In this document: positions 1 through 8,300 of the stretch, piece after piece
Numbering within the stretch: the first letter of the stretch is position 1
Layout of the letters: each line of letters starts with the position of its first letter
From: Fusobacteriaceae bacterium
GTDB taxonomy: Bacteria > Fusobacteriota > Fusobacteriia > Fusobacteriales > Fusobacteriaceae
Length of the DNA stretch: 8,350 nucleotides
Assembly (NCBI GenBank): GCA_900764925.1
Contig: CAAFPW010000099.1
Span: forward strand, 1-8,350
Direction of reading: 5' to 3'
The notes under the pieces: generated by a model
The model's database searches: none
Told to the model about the DNA's origin: nothing
Seen by the model: the letters and a program-made list of their open reading frames with translations, nothing else
Program-made: the position numbers and the translations under genes

Positions 1-1
1 C

Positions 2-157
2 AGAAACAGTATCAGATACGGCAATCTTGACGTTATCGAGGACGGTTACGGAATTAATATGATACCGCTTGCAACGTTTGCTATGAGCGTGTATGCAGAT
101 GATGACTGCAGTTGTTTTGAAATTAAAAATAAAAAATACTTAACGTTGTGTTTTTAG
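2..157 (+). CDS. C-terminal end of an unrecognised protein (5' end outside window)
   Basis: An open frame enters from the left edge and ends at TAG 155-157, giving the last 51 residues of a protein. The visible part is hydrophilic and mixed in character. It contains an acidic, Cys-containing stretch (YADDDCSCFEI) and ends in a Lys-rich then hydrophobic tail (KNKKYLTLCF). I see no signal, membrane segment or known motif, and I do not recognise the family. Its base composition is odd: about 42% GC by hand count over 1-120, with codons such as GAC, ATC, GAG, TAC, GCG-like GC endings and CCG that are rare in the downstream genes. This suggests a different origin or different codon selection. It is 374 bases from the next gene, so it is probably not in the same operon. 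That it is coding rests on the composition and on being the only frame that fits, so confidence is moderate. Confidence 0.5.
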   Translation, partial: RNSIRYGNLDVIEDGYGINMIPLATFAMSVYADDDCSCFEIKNKKYLTLCF

Positions 158-228
158 AAAAAATGATTACAAAAAAACAAACATATATTTACAGATATTT
201 TTTTTATTTTTATTATAAATATTATTTT

Positions 229-256
229 TTGATTAAAAAAAATAAGTTTATATACT
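229..256 (+). promoter_or_regulatory. Candidate distal sigma70-type promoter
   Basis: TTGATT at 229-234 and TATACT at 251-256 are separated by 16 bases, a near-consensus housekeeping promoter pair. Transcription would begin near 263 and leave a leader of about 270 bases before the transporter gene. In DNA of 14% GC such matches arise easily by chance, so confidence is low. Confidence 0.3.
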
Positions 257-302
257 ATAAAAATTTATGAAGAGATAAAAATAGAGAATAGAAAAACTTA
301 TT
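241..302. repeat. Short inverted repeat in the AT-rich leader
   Basis: AATAAGTTT at 241-249 is repeated inverted as AAACTTATT at 294-302. After one mismatch the match continues as an A-run paired with a T-run, 236-239 with 304-307. The arms are 44 bases apart, which is long for a hairpin. It overlaps the candidate distal promoter's -10 region. The sequence is so AT-rich that chance is a fair explanation. Confidence 0.2.
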
Positions 303-385
303 ATTTTATAAATATTTGGAAGAAAGAATATATAAGATTATTGAAGATCAAAAAAATTATACTTTAAAAATGAAAAATTTAATTT

Positions 386-432
386 TTTTATAACCATACA
401 GTAGATTTAATGATAGTTATATGGTTTTAAAA
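386..432. repeat. Inverted repeat (possible hairpin) just upstream of the proximal promoter
   Basis: AACCATA at 392-398 pairs perfectly with TATGGTT at 420-426. After one T/T mismatch the stem continues for 5 more A-T pairs (386-390 with 428-432), with a 21-base loop. The arms are flanked by T-rich and A-rich sequence, so it could be a weak terminator for leader transcripts or a dyad for a regulator. It lies about 40 bases before the proximal -10 element. Confidence 0.3.
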
Positions 433-472
433 CATTTTTGTCTTCAAAAAACAAACAAAAATATTAAAAATG

Positions 473-481
473 TGGTATAAT
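473..481 (+). promoter_or_regulatory. Proximal promoter, extended -10 element
   Basis: TGG at 473-475 followed directly by TATAAT at 476-481 forms a perfect extended -10 box (TGnTATAAT). No good -35 hexamer lies at the usual spacing (around 453-458 the sequence is A-rich), but extended -10 promoters can work without one, and the A-rich upstream DNA could act as an UP-like element. The start would fall near 488, giving a leader of about 45 bases before the transporter start codon. This is the best promoter candidate for the operon. Confidence 0.6.
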
Positions 482-517
482 ATAAAAAAGATAGCGTCTC
501 TTATCTAAAATTATATG

Positions 518-525
518 AAGGGGGG
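518..525 (+). promoter_or_regulatory. Ribosome binding site made of a G6 run (transporter gene)
   Basis: AAGGGGGG ends 6 bases before the ATG at 532, an ideal spacing. It can pair with the CCUCC anti-Shine-Dalgarno using one G-U wobble. It fixes the start at 532 rather than the in-frame Met codons at residues 8-10. A six-G homopolymer stands out in DNA this poor in G and C. Confidence 0.8.
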
Positions 526-531
526 AATCCT

Positions 532-2202
532 ATGAGAAAGGTAAGCTATAAAATGATGATGGCATTTTTTTTAGGATTGAGTAACTTGATATATGGAGCA
601 GTCACGGTGCCAGATTATATTAAAAACAATTTTACTTCCAGTGATGATGCGGGGGTTTTACTTAATAAAAGTCGTGAATATTTTGAGTTTCAAAAAATGA
701 GCAGAGATTTACAGGAAGAGAAGAATAAAAATAGGCAGGGAGTGGAGCCCCAAAATTTAGAAAAATTACAAGAAAGTCCAGAGGGAGAAGTAAGATTTAA
801 AGTAAACAGCTTTGAATTTTCTCCCTCTGAAATTTTAAAGGAAGAGGAATTGAATGGTATAGTATCACCATACCTAAAAAAAGAGATCACCATTAATAAT
901 CTTTATGAGATAGTTAATAAGATCAATGAGCTTTATGAAGAGAAAGGGTATGTGGTATGTAGAGCTGGTCTTCCAGCTCAAACGATTTCCAATGGAGTGG
1001 TAAAGATAGTTCTTGTAGAGGGTAAAACAGGAAGAGTTTTAATACAAGGAAATGAAACAACAAAGAGTAGTTATATAAGAAAAAGAATAGATTTAGATAT
1101 GGGGACAATATCGAATTTAAAAGACTTGAATAAAAGTTTAATATGGTTTAATGGTACAAATGATGTTCAGTTAAGAATAGAATTGGTAGCGGGGGCTGTT
1201 CCAGGAACAACAGATTATATATTGACAGTTTATGAACCTGAAAAACATAGTGGAACAGTATTTGCAGATAATGCTGGTTCAGAAACAAGTGGAGAATATA
1301 GAGGAGGAGTAAGTTATGTAAATAAGAGTCTTTTTGGGTATAGAGATCAGCTTTATATATCTGGAGTAGGTTCAGATGGAACAATGGCAGGATCTTTTAT
1401 GTATAATTTTCCAATCACTAAAAAAGGGACAAGATTAGGATTACAATATTCATTAAGTACAGTTGAGATAGTAGATGGACCTTTAAAAGATGTTAATATA
1501 GAAGGAAAATCTCAAAGTTATGGAATAAATATTACACATCCATTCATACTAAATGAAAGATGGAGAGTAGAGGGAATATTAGAATTTACTAAACAAAATT
1601 CTCAAACCGATTTTATGAATTTTGAATGGATAGATGATGATATAACAAAATATACAGCAGGAGTTGCAATTACTAATTTTAGAGACAATAGCATAATTTA
1701 TAATAGACATAATTTCTCTAAAGGAGAGTGGGATAGTCTCTCTGGAAATGGTAAAGATTATGCAAAATATGATACAACATTTATATATCAGCTAATGTGT
1801 AGAACAGATCAAATGTTTACTTTAAGATTTAATGGACAGTATGCTTTTGATGATTATTTACCATCAGCTGATCAATTTTATATTGGAGGAGCATACAGTG
1901 TTAGAGGGTATCCAGAGAGTTTTATGGGAGCTGACCATGGTGCTTCTTTAAGTTTAGAGTATAGTTTCCCATCTTGGAAAAAAGGGGAATTATTTGTATT
2001 TTTAGATGGTGGAATACTTGAAGGAGAAAATGCTTTTGATAATAATAGCATTTACTCAGCAGGAATAGGATATAGAGTTAATATAGCAAATAAAGCTTAT
2101 CTTTCTGCTACTATAGGAGTTCCTTTTGAAAAGGATTTTGAAGCAGAGGGAATGGAGGTGGATTCAGTGAGAGCTCATTTAGCTATAAGTTATCAATTTT
2201 AA
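532..2202 (+). CDS. lktB: TpsB-family outer-membrane transporter (LktB-like, FhaC/ShlB type)
   Basis: This 556-residue protein is the outer-membrane pore of a two-partner (type Vb) secretion system; it recognises and exports the exoprotein encoded next. Residues 1-23 form a Sec signal peptide (Lys-rich start, hydrophobic core, LIYGA before the likely cut). Residues ~24-85 are a hydrophilic, Glu/Gln/Lys-rich segment like the plug helix and linker of FhaC. POTRA 1 (~87-163) carries the family pattern GYVVCRAGLPAQ at 139-150 and ends with VEG at 162-164. A second POTRA follows (~165-238). The rest is a 16-strand-type beta-barrel with VRGY at 457-460 (Arg458 is the conserved barrel-lumen tip residue), F490-L-D492-G-G494 matching FxDxG, and a terminal Phe as expected for Bam-dependent assembly. 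The length fits F. necrophorum LktB, about 62 kDa. The start follows a strong Shine-Dalgarno site. A gap of 26 bases to the cargo gene with no terminator implies one operon. The family is certain; the symbol rests on the neighbouring LktA-like gene. Confidence 0.93.
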   Translation: MRKVSYKMMMAFFLGLSNLIYGAVTVPDYIKNNFTSSDDAGVLLNKSREYFEFQKMSRDLQEEKNKNRQGVEPQNLEKLQESPEGEVRFKVNSFEFSPSEILKEEELNGIVSPYLKKEITINNLYEIVNKINELYEEKGYVVCRAGLPAQTISNGVVKIVLVEGKTGRVLIQGNETTKSSYIRKRIDLDMGTISNLKDLNKSLIWFNGTNDVQLRIELVAGAVPGTTDYILTVYEPEKHSGTVFADNAGSETSGEYRGGVSYVNKSLFGYRDQLYISGVGSDGTMAGSFMYNFPITKKGTRLGLQYSLSTVEIVDGPLKDVNIEGKSQSYGINITHPFILNERWRVEGILEFTKQNSQTDFMNFEWIDDDITKYTAGVAITNFRDNSIIYNRHNFSKGEWDSLSGNGKDYAKYDTTFIYQLMCRTDQMFTLRFNGQYAFDDYLPSADQFYIGGAYSVRGYPESFMGADHGASLSLEYSFPSWKKGELFVFLDGGILEGENAFDNNSIYSAGIGYRVNIANKAYLSATIGVPFEKDFEAEGMEVDSVRAHLAISYQF

Positions 2203-2214
2203 CTATTTTTATTT

Positions 2215-2222
2215 AGGGGGGG
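2215..2222 (+). promoter_or_regulatory. Ribosome binding site made of a G7 run (exoprotein gene)
   Basis: AGGGGGGG ends 6 bases before the ATG at 2229, with the same spacing and design as the upstream gene's site but one G longer. It supports 2229 as the true start of the exoprotein. Confidence 0.8.
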
Positions 2223-2228
2223 ATCGAC

Positions 2229-2351
2229 ATGAATAAAAATAAGTTGAAGAATAAAGAATATTCATTATATGAAAAAAGGATTGCTGTAATGACAGCAGTT
2301 GGCTTTATAGTAAATTCATTGACAACAACAGGAACAACTATACAAACAGCT
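2229..2351 (+). other. Extended Sec signal peptide of the exoprotein
   Basis: Residues 1-17 are polar with six Lys, one Arg and two Glu, residues 18-31 (IAVMTAVGFIVNSL) are hydrophobic, and a Thr-rich stretch leads to QTA at 39-41, the likely signal peptidase site. Long charged N-regions of this kind are typical of very large TPS and autotransporter exoproteins and are thought to slow inner-membrane export. The exact cut site is a guess. Confidence 0.65.
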
Positions 2352-5300
2352 GATGGTTGGAGTGGGACTAATGTTGCAGGGAATAATGGTGTTTATGACA
2401 TAACTACAAGTAATATAAAGGGAGAGAATGCTCTAAATAGATTTAAACAATTTGAGCTTTCTCCAAATAATATTGCTAATATGTATTTTGGACAAAAAAA
2501 TACAACAGGAGTAAATAATTTATTTAACTTTGTTGATAGCCAAATAAAAATTGATGGAGTTGTAAATGCTATAAAAGAAAATAAGATTGGTGGGAATCTA
2601 TATTTTCTAAGTTCATCAGGAATGATAGTAGGAAATACTGGAGTTATTAATGCTGGTGCTCTATATGCTCTTACACCTTCTGATGGAGAGTATAAACGTA
2701 TTTTAGAAAATTGGACAGATGAAAGTAAATTCAAGCAGGATATTCCTAAAATACAGAGTGGGCAAATCCCTTTGAACTCCAAAGGAACTATAACTGTAAG
2801 AGGACAAATCAATGCGACTAATCATATAGGATTATATGGTGCTAAGGTTGAAATAGGAAATGTAGGAGCTACAGGAGATAGTGGACAAGTTCCAGAGAAA
2901 AATTTAGTAACAGGAGTTACAGATTTTAAAAATTTAGTAAATGTAAATGGTATTAAGAGTGGTATCGATGAGAAAAATTTAGTAGCTACAAAGACAGGAG
3001 ATGGGGATATAGTACTAGTTGCACGTGCTGATACACCAAATGAAAATATTGTAGACCAGATTTTTAATGATAGTCTTGAAGAGATAATTTCTGTGGATAA
3101 CCTGCTTACTGAAAATGTAGAAGCAGGGGTAACTATAAATGGTGGTATTGAAGCTAGTGGAGATGTAGATATAAGTGCAGAAGCTACAAATGGAACTGTT
3201 TTGATGTTAGATAGTGATGGAAATAAACTATATGATTCAAGCCAATTCTCTTCAACTGCCGCTAAAGTTGAGATAATGGAAGATGGAAAGATAAAAGGAA
3301 AAAATATAGATATAAATGCCACAGTTGAAAATAAATACTTAGAACTAATAGGAGGATCAACAAATTCTACTACTGGAGCTCAAGGATCAGCTGGAATATT
3401 AGGACAGATAGTAAAAATAGATGGAAGTATTGGAGCATTAAAGGGAGATGCTGAGATAAATATTGCAAAAAATGCAAGTGTAGAAGCTACAGAAAATCTT
3501 AATATAAAAGCGAAAAATGATGTAGCTCTCACTCTTGGAGCTTCTGTATCAGTTCAAAAATCAACTTGGGCTAAACTTATGAAGGCAAAAGATGAGGTCA
3601 CTGGTGGAACAACAAAATTAGGAACATTTGCTAGTTTACCAGCAGTAGGAGCAGCTATGGGATATACTGAGGGAGAGGCTAAAGTTAATATAGAGGGAAC
3701 TTTAAAATCAGGTAAGGACATGAAAATAGAAGCTTCTTCTTCAAATGAACTTGATATAAATGCCACAGCTGCTGTGAAAAGTGAGATTGGTGGAGATAGC
3801 CAAAATAACTTTGTAATGGCTTTAGGGTTGGCAGTAGGAAAAAATAGTTCTTCAATAAATATTAAAGATGCTACTATTGAATCTGGAGGAAATTTAGATA
3901 TAAACTCAACTGTTACTAACTCATTGACTTCTATAGTAGAGGTTGTTGCAGGTAATAGAAATGAAGCTTCAACTTCTCTAAATTTAGTAGCATATGATAG
4001 TTCATCAGATATAAATATTGAAAATAGTAAAATTACAAGTGGTGGAGATACAAATATAAAATCTGAAAATATAATAACTGATAATAAAATTATATCTACT
4101 AACAATGCAGGAAAAAGAAAAATTTTGTTGAGACTAGCAGATAAAAACTTAACTGCAATAAAAGAACAAACTGAAGCTCAAAAATTATTAAATAATATAA
4201 GAGGATTGACAGGACTTTCAGGCACAGAGCAAGGAAAGAAAGCAGGTATTGGAGAAAAGATAACTGTTGGAGCTGCAATGGCTTTTGTAGGAGAGGAAAA
4301 TAGTTCCAATATAAATATTCAAGGAACTACAATAGATAGTAAGAAAGATCTAAATATAAATTCTAAAATGGAAGTTCAAGATACTCTAATATCTGTAGCT
4401 GGAGATACTGTATCATATAATAAGGATAAGAAAGATTTAATTGGAGCAGGAGTTCTCTATGGACAGATTGGAAATACTTCTTCTATTATGATAGATGGTC
4501 AAGAGCAGGAAGGAGATACAATAGAATCAAGTACTCTTAATGCTCAAGGAAATATAAATATTCACAGTATTACAGAGATGAAATATGATCGTATAAATAA
4601 GATGGTAACAGAGTTAATGAATAATATTACAGCTCTTAAAAACTCATTAGAAGAACTAAAAAAATATGCAAGTGGAGAGGGAATAGAGGAAAAATTTTCT
4701 GATTTAGAAGAACAATTGGGACTTTTACAGGAAGAAGTTGATAGATTCAAAGGTCAAATGGTAAATGTAGATTTAGACTCTCTATTTAGTGAAGCTGGAG
4801 TATATCAAGCATATGATATGATAGTCCAAGCTCAAAAGGTTTCTACAAGATTAGATGCTATATCTGCTATGTTACCACAAGATTTTGCATCCTTCACAAC
4901 TGCTATATCAGATACTATAACAAGTATTACTGAGTTTGCAAATGTTGGAAATTATGGAAATTTCTCTGTAAGAGCAACTACTAGAAATAAAGCAGAAGAA
5001 GCTGAAGGAGCAAGTGTAGGAATAGCTGGAGCTATTTCTATTACAAATCTTCAAAATGATAGTAAAGTAGTAATAGGTACAGGATCTACTTTAAACGCTG
5101 GAAAAGAAACTAATATAAACTCTACAAATGAAACAGAAGCAGTAAATGTTGGTGGAAATATAGGAGAACTTGTTATATTTGCTAATGATGGTGGTTCTTC
5201 TGAAGAAGGAACTGCTATAGGTGGAAGCTTTATAATGCAAGATTTTGATACTAATAATATTATTGCAATAGCTGAAGGGGCTAAGTTAAGAGGAACGAAT

Positions 5301-8300
5301 ATAAATATTTCAGCAGATAATAATATATTTAACATAAACTCGGTATTAAGTGCTGGTAAATCAGCAGGAAATGCTATAAATGGAATGGTAAGTTACAGTA
5401 CAGGAAGTATAAATAATATTATTTCAATAGATGACGAGGTACTTTTAGAAACTACTGGAAATGAAACAGAAGATACTACAGATGATAAAATAGATATAGA
5501 AGCTAATTCTGATACCTTTGTTGTAAATGTTGCAGGAGGACTAGCTAAAAGTGAAAATATTGGTGTTGGAATGGGAGTAGCTATCAATGAGTTTGATGTT
5601 ACTAACAAGATTGAAATAAAAGATAATGATGCTAATGAAGAACTTGTAAATCTTGTAAAACATCAACATAAAAATAAGGTTTTAGATGTAATTAAAAATG
5701 CTAGTGTTGGTGATTTAGTATTTACTGATGATGAAGATGATGTTGAAAATTTGAATCCAAATATTGGAATCTTTGATGGTAGCGAGTTAAATGTTGAAAA
5801 GCAAGATACTGGAATTAATACAAATAAACTTGCTGCTGAAACTATAACAACTGGTGAGATAAATAGTGTATCTGTAGCAGGAGCATTTTCAAGCAAAAAT
5901 GAAGGTGAAGAGGAAGAAGAGGGAATTTTTAGTTCTCTAAAGAAAAACTTTGACTCTAAGACAAATAATTTTAATAGTAAAATAGATTCACTAATTGGAA
6001 AATTCAATAATAATGGAGCTGTAAACAGCCTTATGAATAAGGGAAGCTCTTTAAATAAAAATGGTAGTACTTCAGGAGCAAAAGCGGGAGAAACAAGTAT
6101 AGATAATAATGTTGATAATACTGGTTCTACTAAACCTACATTAAATATAGCAGGAGCTGGAAGTAGTTCTACAAACCTTATAGATAATATAACAAAAACA
6201 GAGATAGATGGAATAGATATTACATTGAGAGGAGATAATAGTTCTATTGATGTTTTAGCTAAAGATGAAAGCTTTATAGGAGCTTGGAGTGGAGCTTCAG
6301 CTATAAACTGGATAAGTAAAAAAGGAACCACAGCAAGTTCAGGAACAGGTGTAGGAGTTCATGGAGCGGTAGGAATCAATATAATAGATAGAGAAACTGT
6401 TGCAGCAATAAAAAACAGTAATATAAAAAATGCTCTAAACATAGATGTAGATGCAATAAATAGTTCTGTAACAACTGCTGCAGGACTTGGATTAGGACTT
6501 TCAAAAAATAATGCAGCAGGAAATAAAAATTATCAAGGTGGAGCTTCAGTTTCTTTAAATGATATAACTCACAGAACAGATGCACTTCTTGAAAATATAA
6601 ACACTTCAGGAGATAAGCAAACTGATGTGGATATAGATGCACTTGAGAGTGGAATTCAAGTTACTGGTGGAGTGAATATTAATGTAGGACAATCAAGTGG
6701 AGCAGCTGGAGCAGCAGTAACAGTAGCTAATATAAATAATACAGTCAATGCTGGAATAAAAAGTGGAAACCTTCAAAATATAAATAATATAGATGTAGAT
6801 GGAATTTTAGACATTACTCAAGTGACAACAGCTGCAGCAATAGGAGCTACTTCACAACAAGGAAGTATTGGAGTATTTGAAGGAGCAGTAGTATATAATG
6901 GAACTTCAAATATAGTAAATTCTTTTATTGATGGAACAAGTATTGATGCTTTAGGGGATATAAATGTAACAGCAGGAGATACAAATCCATCATCAGAAAA
7001 AAATAGATATCTAGATGTATTAACTGATTTAGGTATAGATGCAACTGGAGAAGGATATTATAATGGTTTAGAAACTGGATTGACAGGAGAAGAGGAAAAA
7101 ACTGAAATAGAGAATAACAAATCAGGTAGTACAATGGTGACAGGAGCGATGTCAGTTGCAGGTTCTAACTCTAATGCTTTGGGAGCAGGAGTTGCTATTA
7201 GTGATATAAAAAATAGTTTTACATCAGAGATAAAAGGATCAGAAAATAATATTATAAAAGCTGATGAAGTCAATGTTTCTGCAGCAGCTGATACTTTCAT
7301 AGTGGGAGCAGCAGGTGGTGTTGGAGTAGGAAAAGATACTTTTGGAGGAATGGGTTCTGTATCTTGGGAAGAACTAACAAATGATGTAGCAAGTAAAATT
7401 TCAGGAGTTAATATTACAGCTAGAAAGGTAGATATATCGAGCCAAAATACAACATTTGAAGTGAACTCTGCTGGTCAAGTAACTTATGGTGGAAAAGCAG
7501 CAGCAGGAGCCGTTCTTGCTTATACAAACATAAAAAATAATAGTTCCGCTGGAATAGAGGGAGCAGCTATTAGTTTGACTTCTAAAGATAATGATAAAAG
7601 TGTAGATGTTGTAGCAACAAGTAAAGTGGAAAATTATACTATAGGAGCAGGAGCAAGTGCAAGTTCAAATGTAGCAGTAGCAGGGACTATAGCAGTGGCT
7701 CAAGGTGGAAATACAACTTCTGCAACTATTACAGATACAGAGATAAAGGATATAGATAGTTTAAATACAATTGCCACAGATGAAAATAAAGTTTATACTA
7801 TAGCAGGAACAATTACAGGTTCTGGAACAGCGGCAGTTGGAGGTTCAGGAGCTTATAGTGAGTTGGAAGAAAATAGTGTACTTGCAGCTATAAATAGCTC
7901 TAATATTAAAACAAGTCCAATAGGAAATATAAATATTGCTGCTACAGATACTACTAAATTCTATACTATAGGAGCAGGAGTAGGAGGAGCAGGAACTGTA
8001 GCTGTAGAAGGAGCTGCAGCTATCAGTCAGATAGATAAAAAAGTAAATGCTTCAATGGAAAACACAAATATTAATTCTGAAAATGACGAAGAGGAAAGAG
8101 AGGCTAATTTAAATATTATAGCTCAAAGTAGTGGAGAGATAACAAGTAATGCTTCAGTAATTACAGGATCTGGAACCGCAGGAGTGGGAGCAGGAACTGC
8201 AGTAAATATAATAGATCAAAGTATTGGTGCAACTCTTTCTGGTGGAACTCAAAAAGATATAAAAGATGTCCTAGTTAAATCTAAATCTCTAGCAAATATT

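Larger units (their letters stand above)
158..531. other. Extremely AT-rich intergenic region upstream of the secretion operon
   Basis: This stretch has no credible gene: the few ATG codons are followed within a few codons by stops. GC is about 14% by hand count over 161-480, against roughly 25-48% in individual lines of the flanking genes. It contains long A and T tracts (T8 at 198-205, A8 at 235-242), two candidate promoters and weak inverted repeats, listed separately. No stem directly followed by a T-run convincingly ends the upstream gene, so its terminator is unassigned. Long A/T tracts of this kind bend DNA and can bind nucleoid proteins or RNA polymerase alpha subunits; that role here is inference. 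Confidence 0.8.

Noticed and set aside
170..462. ACAAACA-containing A-rich words repeated near 170-186 and 445-462
   Set aside because: Low-complexity similarity only; no conserved spacing or longer match.
489..506. Small dyad AGATA-(8)-TATCT just after the proximal promoter, as an operator
   Set aside because: Only 5 base pairs, all but one or two A-T, in an AT-rich leader; it is easily due to chance.
690..1384. Short minus-strand open frames inside the transporter gene
   Set aside because: They are shadows of the POTRA and early barrel coding sequence, rich in Leu/Phe/Tyr, with no supporting motif or start signal.
2393..7300. Several long open frames on the minus strand opposite the exoprotein gene (up to 222 codons, near 5663-6331)
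   Set aside because: They lie antisense to a continuous 2040-codon gene with clear homology. Their products are Ser/Leu/Ile/Pro-rich strings that mirror the Gly/Ala/Asn/Thr repeat codons, and I see no good ribosome binding sites or known motifs.
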